From Henningerozyma blattae CBS 6284 (Eukaryota > Ascomycota > Saccharomycetes > Saccharomycetales > Saccharomycetaceae), in contig NC_020189.1 in NCBI RefSeq assembly GCF_000315915.1, forward strand, positions 1,240,001-1,304,000: a stretch of 64,000 nt of DNA, in the 5' to 3' direction. The position numbers and the translations under genes were made by a program. The notes beneath the pieces are model-generated. The model saw only the letters and a program-made list of their open reading frames with translations. It did no database searches and was not told where the DNA came from. Positions 54,783-64,000 of the stretch are shown piece by piece; positions within the stretch are counted from its first letter, which is position 1; every line of letters starts with the position of its first letter.

Positions 54783-54820
54783 GAATATGTAATGTATTTA
54801 TTAAGAATCGGGAATAATCA

Positions 54821-57529
54821 TCAGCCTCCTTCAATAAATACTTTAAGGGGCTCGATATTTTTCCTAAGTTCATATGATCCTGGCAAACCTATAGATGTAT
54901 ACCTGTCAACCAACTTTAAGAATGATTTATAATATTTCTTATTCTGAAGCACACTTGATACTAAAATATTAATATAGAGTAACCAATAATAAAATATGAA
55001 TTCAACTCCCATATTTTCATAACTGTTCCATCTATTCAATGCTGCCTTTGTTAAATCCTCTACTACCGCTGTACTTACATTTTTTATGAAAAATGTTTTT
55101 AAATATAACCTCAGAGTTAAATATGCAATATCCTGAGCAGCTTTAAGACTACGCCCATCATTGGGAGTTACATTAGAATCATCAAGAAGGCAATACAGTT
55201 CGTTTGTCTTGTCTGGTTCCTTTAGCATTGTCAAAAGAGCGGTACCAAAATTATTCAAATTTTCCTTAGTATTACTGTTAATATCATTATTTGCATTCAT
55301 TAATCTTAAAATATTTATTCCTGAAATATCAATTTTTTCATTTTTCTTTAATTTTTGAATATAATTTACAATTTTATTCAGTACTAAATGAGTATTTAGT
55401 GTATAACCAATACGTAATAGGAGTTCACAATTAATTGAAAATGGTGACTTATTAAAGTTTTGGCCAAAGAGTTGCCTGTATAATTTGCTGATTGAATCAT
55501 TTGCATATGGTTTTCCATATATTAAATAGGAATAAATATCCAGATACTCAACAATCAATTTGGTTGCAAGCATTGGAGTTAGTAGCACTTTTTCAGACTC
55601 GGTAATATTCTTATCCTTGTAACAAATTGTCTCAGAGCGTTGCAAAATATTACTTAGTTCATTGAAATGATGTCTCCATTGTTGAGAATCGCTTCTAAAA
55701 TTTGTCAAAAATAATAAACCACAACAAGTTCCCAATATTAAATATTTTTGGAAATTTGGTTCTGCTGAGAGTGCTAATTGATGTAAATTATGATATAAAA
55801 TTTTCAAACTTGGAATTCTGATTTGTTGGTCCCAAATAGTAGCCAGTATTGGTTCGAATTTAATTTTCAGATAATAGTAACTCATTAAACATGATGTTAC
55901 GTATCGAAATGTTTCTTTTAAATAAATGATATTTTCTTTTAAGTATTCAATCAAGGGTAATTGATTTTTTGAAGACCAAGGTGTTAAAAAGTTTAATAAT
56001 TTTTCATTTGAAACAATTTCAAAGGCTTTATAGGAAAAATCTAATAAATCTTCGTCATTCAACGAAAAACTCATATAATTCAAAGAATGATTTTCATAGG
56101 AATTATATTCAAGATTAGAGGTTGATTGCAATTCTTCATACCATTGTTTAACAGGATCAACTTTATATAAAACGTCTGCTTTATTTTTATCATCGAGAAG
56201 ATTAAAAAAGTAAACTCTATTACATTCCTTAATAATACTTAATTCGTTTAAATTAAAGTACCTTAGGTTTTCAATTATCGGATCAATTTTCGCTGCATTA
56301 ACTATATTCATTTCATCAATTGAAAAAAATCTTGAACATTTTGGAAAATACACTTTCTGATTTAATTTATTAGGTATATTATTTTTCTCATTGAAGAAGC
56401 CTGTGCTAGAAAACTCTATAAAATCATCCACCGGATAAGATGTGCCATTTTGGAGATTTATATCTAGTGCTGAATCCACAGATAAAGTATTTATATTGGC
56501 GACTTCTGTCTTTATATTTTTAGAGCTTGTATTTTGAGGAGTGGTAGATATCAAAAAGGAAGAGTTGGAGGATTTTAAATTTGTGACAGAATTAATATTT
56601 GATGATGAGTCTAAATCAAAGGAAGAATAAGTAGATGACACGGAAGAATGGCTCGTAGAGGATGCTGGTTGTAGTATATCAATATCAGTTATTCCCCCCC
56701 AATTAACTGTTCCATTTGGTAGAAGGGTGGATGAACTATTAGATAGATTTTTTGTGTTATTTTTATATTTTTTTTCAGATTGGTAAAAATTTGAATTTGT
56801 AGCCAGATGAGTAGAAGTATTTACATACGCAATATTGGGGCTCTTTAAAAAATTATCATTAGTATTAGTAGTATTTACTATAGAATTATTGCTAGTTCTA
56901 GGCGGTACGAAGGAAACAGTATTTTGAGTGATAATTGGATCTTTCAATCTATACACTAAACCTTGCTGACTATTTCTCTTCAAAAGCCAATTGGATTTAT
57001 TTGAATTTTTAAAATTATTCTTGAAAGTCGACAACTTATTATGAGTTAAATTTTCATTTTCATTTTCAATGCTTGATAAAATCATATTCCCTTTTATTTT
57101 CGAAGCTGAGTTTTTAATCCCATCTCTCTCAGGAGTGTTAATTTTAATTGTATTCTGGTTTAAAGAGGTATTGCTACTTGGAGTTTGTGTTATGTTCGTA
57201 GCAGTTGTTGCAGTCGTAGTTGCCTTAGTTGTTGTCGTAGAAGTTAATTTTGTTTCTGTGTTTGAATTTATCATTGACTTAGTTGGATAATTTGTAATGA
57301 TAAATTGATCTAAATAAGTACATTTCTTTTGGTAAGTTTTACAATGTTGACATATAGGCCTTTGTTCTTGGCATTTTAAATGTGCTCCCTTACATTGAAT
57401 ACAGCCACGTTTTGAATATTGCGATGATTTTTTTTTCAACCTTTTTCTTTTCGATTGTTTTCTTTTATCTTTCAATTCAGTTCTATATGGATTTAATGAA
57501 CTATCGGTAATAAACCTATTTCCAGACAT
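54821..57529 (-). CDS. Zn2Cys6 (Gal4-type) transcription factor, unassigned
   Basis: I start at the ATG at 57529 (902 residues). A very basic stretch (residues 20-42) leads into the zinc cluster C43-x2-C46-x6-C53-x6-C60-x2-C63-x6-C70, the complete six-cysteine binuclear motif. The helix after the second Cys reads KGAHLKC, with Gly-Ala where basic residues are usual, so DNA contacts may differ. A Thr/Asn/Ser-rich linker spans about 85-390, and a helical regulatory domain spans about 400-900 with the pattern of the fungal-specific domain found in Lys14/Uga3-type factors. I cannot assign an orthologue. It stands alone in a gene-poor region, so its targets are unknown; a pathway role cannot be inferred from neighbours. 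Confidence 0.85.
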   Translation of the reverse strand: MSGNRFITDSSLNPYRTELKDKRKQSKRKRLKKKSSQYSKRGCIQCKGAHLKCQEQRPICQHCKTYQKKCTYLDQFIITNYPTKSMINSNTETKLTSTTTTKATTTATTATNITQTPSSNTSLNQNTIKINTPERDGIKNSASKIKGNMILSSIENENENLTHNKLSTFKNNFKNSNKSNWLLKRNSQQGLVYRLKDPIITQNTVSFVPPRTSNNSIVNTTNTNDNFLKSPNIAYVNTSTHLATNSNFYQSEKKYKNNTKNLSNSSSTLLPNGTVNWGGITDIDILQPASSTSHSSVSSTYSSFDLDSSSNINSVTNLKSSNSSFLISTTPQNTSSKNIKTEVANINTLSVDSALDINLQNGTSYPVDDFIEFSSTGFFNEKNNIPNKLNQKVYFPKCSRFFSIDEMNIVNAAKIDPIIENLRYFNLNELSIIKECNRVYFFNLLDDKNKADVLYKVDPVKQWYEELQSTSNLEYNSYENHSLNYMSFSLNDEDLLDFSYKAFEIVSNEKLLNFLTPWSSKNQLPLIEYLKENIIYLKETFRYVTSCLMSYYYLKIKFEPILATIWDQQIRIPSLKILYHNLHQLALSAEPNFQKYLILGTCCGLLFLTNFRSDSQQWRHHFNELSNILQRSETICYKDKNITESEKVLLTPMLATKLIVEYLDIYSYLIYGKPYANDSISKLYRQLFGQNFNKSPFSINCELLLRIGYTLNTHLVLNKIVNYIQKLKKNEKIDISGINILRLMNANNDINSNTKENLNNFGTALLTMLKEPDKTNELYCLLDDSNVTPNDGRSLKAAQDIAYLTLRLYLKTFFIKNVSTAVVEDLTKAALNRWNSYENMGVEFIFYYWLLYINILVSSVLQNKKYYKSFLKLVDRYTSIGLPGSYELRKNIEPLKVFIEGG

Positions 57530-58611
57530 TATTTGCAGTTTTACTATATTATTCAATCGATTTTAAAGTAATGAAAAATCTTGTTGAACAAAAATACATA
57601 TGTATCTATGAAAGATAATCAACGATGCAAGTGGAAAAATGGAAAATTATAATTAAATAATAATACCTATTGAACTAATAATAACTGAAGTATTAATGTT
57701 TCCGTAAAAGAACCTATCAGGAATATCTAACAGAGTCTTCTTAGTAAACTTTTCTAAATTTGAATGAAAATAACTTTAAAACTAGGATTAATATGTAGAA
57801 ATAAAAAACAATAATGAGTAGATTAACATTAATAATTTGTCGTTTATTAAGTTTCAATTATATATAGATAATCAGCGAACACGATTCGATAAAAAATGTC
57901 GAACAAATGAATAGTAATTTTTTATTTTACTTTATTTGCAAATAAAAAACTTCAAAATTAAAGATATAAAGTGATTCACAATTCCCCAGACTATACTGGT
58001 TACTACACAGTACTCTAGCCTAGTATTAGTATTGTTAAATTACTTCTAGATACCGCTTTGGCAATTAAAATTACAGCTTATGATGATACTTAAACTACAA
58101 GAGGAAACGGTAAGAAAAAGAAAAAGAAAAATATAGGGACAGGTCGAATTATTTGTGACTTCTAACATCTACTATATTTTAATAGATAATGCTGAATGTT
58201 TAACATAATAAAATTCAAAGCTAATATAGGCATTTATTATGATCCATCTAACAAAATATCATAGTAAAAATAGGAAAGAATGAGTAGCAAACTTCTTCCA
58301 ATCATTGCTTAATAATTAATAGGTATTGATAATAGTATAGATTGAAAGAAGGTAGGTACTTGAACGATAAAAAAAGCCCTACTACCGAAGGTGATGTAAA
58401 ATACAATAAATAAAATTTTTTAATATACATATACGAGTGGCTAATCAATGTGAATAAAATACTGTCTGACTAATGCTATTCATACATCTTAGTTTTTATT
58501 GCAATTAAGCTCATTATAAGACGCCTAGAAACACCGGAAGAAGCATCTTCTACAGTAGATCTAAATTTTTTTTGTGCTACTTGAAATTAATTGACCTTTT
58601 GATCTTGTTGT

Positions 58612-58734
58612 ATGAGTGAATTTGAGCTGTTGGCTAATAAAGTTCTAGTATATCTGGATCGTCCTGATCTTCTAAAAGATAACCTCTTAGAGATTGCAGA
58701 GCAAGCCCAGACACTGTATGATACTCTATATTGA
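58612..58734 (+). other. Short coding-like frame, possible relic
   Basis: A 40-codon ATG frame has balanced composition (for example LVYLDRPDLLKDNLLEIAEQ), unlike random AT-rich DNA, then stops. A minus-strand open segment at 58778-58984 also has balanced composition. Neither is recognised. They may be separate gene relics. Confidence 0.25.
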
Positions 58735-59779
58735 GCTAGATCTAGTAAGGGATAAGCCTATCCACTTCCAGATTCCTCTACGGCATGGTAAAGTTTCTTG
58801 TTTCCGGAATTACATTCAAGAACCAGCAGATATCCGTTTTTGAAAACTTCGACTGTTTATCCGGAAGGTGGATCCCTTTATAGAAACTTCGAGCATCGGT
58901 TGTCTCACCAGCATTGATTGAAGGGTTTATCGAGATAATTGAAATCTGTCTTAACAAATTAATGTATAAAAGTTGTAAGACCAAATATAGCCAAAAATAT
59001 ACTAGTTAGGTACCATCATAGCAATTAACAATAAAAAATTTCTGCCCGTTTGAAATCTGCAGATAGATACCCTGCATAATACCAAGCTGAACCCTCTAAA
59101 TTTTTCTTGGTGCCTATCGGCCGGTTTCTTAACTGCATTCGGAAATAGTAGTGAAGTAATAAGTTGCAAGTAGTGGTTTTAATGGCACAGAATTAAAAAA
59201 AACATAAACCCTTGTTGTTGATGACGTGCATTCCACGCTGGTGGGCAATAACAAACGGCTGAGATCTCGGAGCAATTTAATCAACGATAAATATGTAGCT
59301 CGTTACAATTACTTCCCATGGTGGGGATTATCCTGAAAGGGGTATGCACCTACCTTTGTTGTCAGAAGTCTGAGAGCCGATGCCTCGATGGATGACTTCA
59401 CAATGGATTTTTAAACCCGTAGAATTCACACTGCCTCTCCTTTCATCCTTTCCCTCTCCTTCTTTGTATAGTCCCCACGTAAATAAGAACTTGGGCCATT
59501 TCTGGACTATATATGTCGGGGCTCAGTCTCATACCAACTGCGGCCTACGGGTTAAAATTAATATCCCAGCGATTCAATAAAATAGATTCAATGCTTATTC
59601 AATTGTGAAGAAAAACATTCCAAATGTATATGAGTTGGAGGTACAATTTCAATCCTATTCAAGTAACAAAGACGTAATAGGTAACTAAGCTTTTGAAATT
59701 CATTTGATGTCATATAGCGTAATGCAAGAGAACTATTGGGACGTTAACAGGTAATAATGGAAACTGATCTAAGAGTACT

Positions 59780-59807
59780 GTAGTAGTAGTAGTAGTAGTA
59801 GTAGTAG
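59780..59807 (+). repeat. (TAG)9 microsatellite
   Basis: This is a perfect trinucleotide GTA/TAG repeat of 28 bases in noncoding DNA. Confidence 0.85.
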
Positions 59808-60927
59808 AAGCAAAAAAATTCCTATGGTACTTGTGTTGCATACTACCTACTATACTCTAGGCACCGCCCCAGGCACCAATAAAGAACCGCTAGAAACAAT
59901 TTTTTATCCCGTTGGTCAAATTTCGGTGCATCTCCTCCTCATCAAGCAAGCAAGCATTGGTATGCTTATAGCAACTTATCTTATAGCTTTGATATACTTA
60001 TTATAAATTTAGCAATATGACTTATGTAATAAAAGTCAAGGTTCCATATTGAATCTTGCTAGGAAAATCAACTAACAAAGAAGGCTCATTAGCTAGTCAG
60101 AGGGAAAAATAAACAGAAAACTCTAACTGATGATGTTGCTTTTTAACTTTAGCAAAAGTGTTTATGGTAAGAAATATATGATATAGTCTTTGTTGTAATA
60201 CATAATCACATTTTTTCCTATTACTCTGCGAAAAAACAATAACTTCAAGAGAAGTTCCGTAGTATAATGATTTTGAGTCCAAATATTTAAAGTTATATGT
60301 AAGCATTACTGTAAGAGATGACATGAAAGCAAACAGATTTTTATTATTTAAATTAGAGAGCTCGAGATCTTCTTTGAAATCATGGAAGAGACGAATTATA
60401 AAAATAAACCAAACAGATAACCATATTAAATACGAAGGTTGCGTGCAAGGAATGGTACTGTATGATCGAATAATGATTTGATGTATTTGGACTGTAGAAA
60501 TTTTGGAACACTAATTATTCATGTATTTCTTCTTACTATTTAACTTTACCAGAGTATTTAGAGGAAGGGGCTGCCCAGAAAATTAGTTATCAGATTAGAA
60601 CATTAGTAACAAATATATTTGAATGCATGCAAAACTTACTGCACACTAACCCTATTGTAAAAATTGCGAGGAGACAAATTAGTTTTTAGAGGATAATTCT
60701 CATCTAATTACTGAGACCTTTTAGTATGCATCAATAAACTATTTTACATGATACGTATACTAAATCGCACTATTTTTTAAACTATCATTACCTGGGTATT
60801 GTACTGACAAATGTAGGATTGTCCAGAAATACCTGCTATTCCGAGGGTTGTTAATGAAAAGTTGTCCTACAGTATTTTTATTTGATTTATAACAGACTGC
60901 TGAACAGTAATTTTCACTTTCGTGTAT

Positions 60928-61064
60928 CCCCTATATAATCCGCCGTGTTCCGTGATCATTCGATTCTTTCTTTGTTCTGCGGAAATAAACATATCCGAAA
61001 ACTTTCCGTGTCTTTTACTTGTCTAATTTAAAACAAAATGAAGAATTTGTTAAATACCTTTTAG
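60928..61064 (+). promoter_or_regulatory. Orphan promoter-like block
   Basis: A CCCCT stress element (60928-60932) and TATATAA (60932-60938) are followed by CCG/CGG-rich sequence and a good yeast start context (AAAACAAAATG at 61038). The frame then stops after eight codons. This looks like the 5' end of a lost gene. It is an inference from pattern only. Confidence 0.3.
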
Positions 61065-63164
61065 CCTGTAATATCTAAAAACTGAGTAATACTAAAACAG
61101 AACACTCAAATGCTAATAGTGCTTAGTGTATTCTTGTGTTTTTCTATGCAAATGGAAAAGCAATTGATATAGTTGTATCCCTTTTTAGGATAGCTTACCG
61201 TGCTTTCTTTCTAGGTTAAACTTGATATATTTATTGGATTATCTTACCTCTTGCATAGTTAGCATTTATTTATAACTGTTCTTTCTAAAACATTTGAAAT
61301 TCTCCAGGACCATACATATCACACTCAATCAAATATGGGACAGCTCTTACAGTAGCACTAGTAAAATATATTGGCCTCAAACGTATTACCTAAATTTAGT
61401 ATATAGCTGCATATCTTGGATATACTTTCAAAAGGATCTTTTAACCATCTAAGCTTGCCACGTATTAAATATTATCTATAGTATACTCTAAGTTCGAAAC
61501 GCATATTTTCCTCCCGTATGTTGGGATAAACTTTGAATGAAGGTGATACAAGAAGAATCGTTAGAAAATGGGCTGCTGTCCTATTTCAATAATAAGGTTG
61601 TAGATGATAATATGAATATTAAGCAAGGTGTGAAGTTTGAGGAAGAATAATTTCTCCGGCTAGATACTTTGTTAGAAATAGTGTCTTTTTCTTCAGAAAT
61701 GGCGCTATCCTCAAGATTATTTTCAGGATTAAAACCATAGGCCATAGCTATAATATTAGATTATGCCATTAATATAATTGAACATATTCAGCTTGATAAC
61801 ATAAAATATGTAATCATTGTAATATATATCATCTCTAGTAGTCACTGTATATTTATCAATATGAGTACTTTGACTGGGTATATTAGTTGGGAATGTATTT
61901 GGATCTAAGTATACTATCTCCTCTACTGACCTTAATCACAGCTTTAATAATAATAGGCTTTGAAATTTGGTTTTATAAATTACAATTATTTATACTTAGA
62001 ATTCAACTTAACTCATACTTTGTCCAATTAATTTAAGTCTGTATAAGGTAAAATAAGTCAAAAATTTTAGTTCAATATATATGAAGATATCTCCTAAAGA
62101 ATATAGGAATATTTTATCCAGCACAAACTACGACTTTAGAGATTTTCATGCTAAATTATTTTAGTTGGTAATTTAGATATCTATACTTTTGATAAAATTA
62201 TTGCTAATATAAGGCTTTATATTGGTGTACAATCTGCCTTTTTAGAAAACCTCAGTTACATTTAGACCAATAAAGTAGTATTTTAAATATAATTATTGGT
62301 GTATACGATATTTGCTTCAAATTTTATACATTAGTTCAGCTTATTGCATTTATTGAATTATTAAACCGCCAAGAATTATTATTTACAATATTAAGTTGTC
62401 TTATTATGTATATTAAGAAATAAATTAGGATATACGCGCCTTGTGTTAAAAGAGGGATAGTAACGTACTGATCACTGTTTACCTAGAAGACGGCTCAGGG
62501 ATCAAAAGTTACAAAGATTGATCTTCTGAAATGGCATGGTAATGATTAAGGGTATGCATTTAATAAGAGTTATTTTGGCGAAATTAAGACAGCGCAAAAT
62601 AGCAAGAATACAATCTATTATTAAACTTGAAAGAGCCTTCAAAGAATTTTAGCTTTCGTCTGTTAAGATTTACTAATACTCAATTGACAAAAATGTCTAT
62701 AATTAATACAGAGTTGCAATTTTGTACTTCAATTACATTGTATATTTATTAATTCCTAGCACCAATCTTCTAAATTATATCATCATTAGTATGTTAGCTG
62801 ATGTTTATAGTAGGCATCGCTGTGACAAGCCCAAGTAATTTTGAGGTTTAATCACATAGAACTATCTATGAAACAAAAAAAGCAACTACTAAACCAGAAG
62901 AAATGCAACTAATATATCAAGCATAAAACATCTATTATCCTTTCAAGCTAATAATGGGCTTGAATATATTGCTTTCTTTATCACTTAGTATGTTAAATGG
63001 AAGTTTTGACCTATGTACTCAACATATTATTTGCTATGTAGGACTAGACATTTTATTAGCACTTAGTAAGTTAGCTGACAGTCCCTTCGGGTTGGTTTTC
63101 CCAAAAAGAAATTAAATACGAAAATTATTTTTCGCGAATAAGATTGAAAAAATCCTAAAAGATT

Positions 63165-63176
63165 ACTCGGCCGAGT
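63165..63176. promoter_or_regulatory. ACTCGGCCGAGT palindrome, copy 1
   Basis: This perfect 12-bp palindrome is centred on CGGCCG, 277-288 bp upstream of the aldo-keto reductase ATG. CGG triplets meeting with no spacer are a possible Zn2Cys6 factor site. A second copy lies 32 bp downstream. Confidence 0.5.
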
Positions 63177-63196
63177 TGACTTTGGTTAACTTTGTA

Positions 63197-63207
63197 ACTC
63201 GGCCGAT
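63197..63207. promoter_or_regulatory. ACTCGGCCGAT element, copy 2
   Basis: It shares the ten bases ACTCGGCCGA with the palindrome at 63165-63176. The CGGCCG cores (63168-63173 and 63200-63205) are 32 bp apart, about three helical turns, with near-repeats TTGACTTTG and TTAACTTTG between them. It probably forms a paired activator site. Confidence 0.5.
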
Positions 63208-63309
63208 TAGAAGCATGCCCCTTTCATACTAAAGCAGACTTAAATAAGAATAAGTCGAATAAACAGAGAATAGCAAAAAGAATTATTATTATCTGCATTA
63301 GACAAAGAG

Positions 63310-63328
63310 TATATATATATATATATAT
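63310..63328 (+). promoter_or_regulatory. TATA run of the aldo-keto reductase promoter
   Basis: This alternating 19-base TATATA run lies 125-143 bp upstream of the ATG. It is placed as a TATA box would be, downstream of the CGGCCG pair. Confidence 0.5.
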
Positions 63329-63452
63329 TCTTCAATTATGAAGTGATCTGGTTTAAGTTGAATTGTTTATCCCTTTTGTTTACTTCTGTTCATAAAATTA
63401 ACAGACGTTGGGATAAAGCTTTGGCTAGTTACTTCAAAAAATACAAATAATC

Positions 63453-64000
63453 ATGTCAATTGTTCAACAGGTTCCATTCGGTAAAACAGGTTTAAAAGTT
63501 TCGCCTATTATTATTGGCTGTATGTCTTATGGTACCAAGAACTTTTTCGATTGGGTTTTAGATGATAAAGAAGAAATTTTTGGGATTTTAAAACATGCAT
63601 ACGATAGGGGACTGCGTACTTATGATACCGCAGACGTTTACAGTAATGGTATGAGTGAAACTATATTGGGTGAATTCTTAAGGACATATAATATTCCCAG
63701 AGAAACGGTAGTTATTATGACAAAAGTATTTTTCCCAGTAGATGATAAAATGGATATAAGTTCAAATAGAACCAAAACTGAGGAGGAAAATTTACAGTTG
63801 ATAAATCAACAACATTTATCAAGGAAACATATTCTAAATGCAGTAAAAAACTCAGTCAAAAGATTGGGAACTTATATTGATGTTTATCAAATACATAGAT
63901 GCGATCACGAAACCCCATTTGAGGAAACTATGAGAGCATTAAACGATGTAGTTGAGCAAGGGGATGTTAGATATCTTGGTGCTTCCTCCATGCTAGCTGT
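63453..64000 (+). CDS. Aldo-keto reductase, YPL088W-like (partial, runs off the right edge)
   Basis: Only the first 182 codons are in the window. The sequence matches S. cerevisiae YPL088W, a putative aryl-alcohol dehydrogenase of the aldo-keto reductase family that reduces aldehydes with NADPH. The start FGKTGLKVSPIIIGCMSYG is typical. The catalytic tetrad can be placed as D58, Y63, K91 and H148 (in YQIHR). The segment GDVRYLGASSM precedes the edge. Members of this family are often subtelomeric and multicopy in yeasts, which fits the gene-poor surroundings. The ATG at 63453 follows a TATA run and paired CGGCCG sites. Confidence 0.9.
   Translation, partial: MSIVQQVPFGKTGLKVSPIIIGCMSYGTKNFFDWVLDDKEEIFGILKHAYDRGLRTYDTADVYSNGMSETILGEFLRTYNIPRETVVIMTKVFFPVDDKMDISSNRTKTEEENLQLINQQHLSRKHILNAVKNSVKRLGTYIDVYQIHRCDHETPFEETMRALNDVVEQGDVRYLGASSMLA

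Larger units (their letters stand above)
47674..54820. other. 7.1-kb gene-poor region upstream of the cell-wall gene
   Basis: No open frame with a recognisable product is present. The left 2-3 kb (to about 50.4 kb) is less A/T-rich, with stress-type CCCC elements near 48266 and 48286 and many short dyads, which suits a long regulated cell-wall promoter. From about 50.7 kb the DNA is very A/T-rich, with perfect hairpins at 52656-52675 and 53501-53521. Near 54.54-54.78 kb short coding-like fragments appear, including a 31-codon frame with one hydrophobic helix (54687-54782). Short frames such as 49295-49540 (minus) have no recognised product. Confidence 0.45.
57530..63452. other. 5.9-kb gene-poor region between the Zn2Cys6 gene and the aldo-keto reductase gene
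   Basis: No gene is recognised. Notable contents are short coding-like frames at 58612-58734 (plus, 40 codons), 58778-58984 (minus, no ATG), 59824-60006 (plus, 60 codons with a C-terminal hydrophobic helix) and 60097-60324 (minus, 75 codons). There are also a GC-richer island at about 58.9-59.6 kb, a (TAG)n microsatellite at 59780-59807, a promoter-like block ending in a 9-codon frame near 60.92-61.06 kb, and the reductase promoter from about 63.1 kb. Several decayed genes are likely but cannot be named. Confidence 0.4.

Noticed and set aside
59141..59160. TTTCCGAA-type sequence on the minus strand as a CDEIII candidate
   Set aside because: The flanking DNA is not A/T-rich enough for CDEII, and no CDEI lies within 200 bp.

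Overview
This is a nuclear chromosome segment of a budding yeast (Saccharomycetaceae). The base composition is strongly AT-rich, genes are mostly intronless and closely packed on both strands, reading frames use the standard code, and almost every long frame matches a known S. cerevisiae gene. Gene order shows that the species descends from the whole-genome duplication (WGD). By remembered S. cerevisiae order, neighbours alternate between two paired tracks, chromosome X right (NMD5, XPT1, IML1, HOM6, HIR3, IPA1) and chromosome VIII right (RIX1, PPX1, SMN1, MNL1, SCH9, SET5); RPS4, SKN7/HMS2 and BAT belong to both. The high A+T and asparagine runs fit a Tetrapisispora, Vanderwaltozyma, Kazachstania or Naumovozyma-like species. 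I cannot name it.

Left part (1-31 kb): a conserved core of housekeeping genes. They cover nuclear import (NMD5), purine salvage (XPT1), 60S ribosome maturation (RIX1), TORC1 control (IML1), threonine/methionine synthesis (HOM6), histone gene repression and nucleosome assembly (HIR3), mRNA 3'-end processing (IPA1), polyphosphate breakdown (PPX1), a vacuolar-type 5'-nucleotidase-like enzyme (SMN1), ribosomal protein S4 (RPS4, without the S. cerevisiae intron) and ER mannose trimming for glycoprotein degradation (MNL1/HTM1).

Middle (31-48 kb): a diverged SCH9 kinase gene broken by three same-direction frameshifts; coding-like debris of an unidentified gene; a SKN7/HMS2-type factor with a heat-shock-factor DNA-binding domain and a degraded receiver domain; SET5; a mitochondrial hotdog-fold protein; a BAT1/BAT2 aminotransferase with a good Leu3 site upstream; and a GPI-anchored, Ser/Ala-repeat cell-wall protein.

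Right part (48-64 kb): gene-poor, subtelomere-like sequence. It holds one Zn2Cys6 transcription factor gene in about 15.8 kb, many short hairpins and short coding-like fragments, and at the right edge the start of a YPL088W-like aldo-keto reductase gene with paired CGGCCG sites in its promoter. I found no rRNA, CRISPR, complete transposon or convincing tRNA. No clearly new multi-gene system is visible. The most unusual items are the decaying SCH9 locus with its neighbouring relic, the degenerate SKN7/HMS2 receiver, and the paired promoter elements of the 3' genes.
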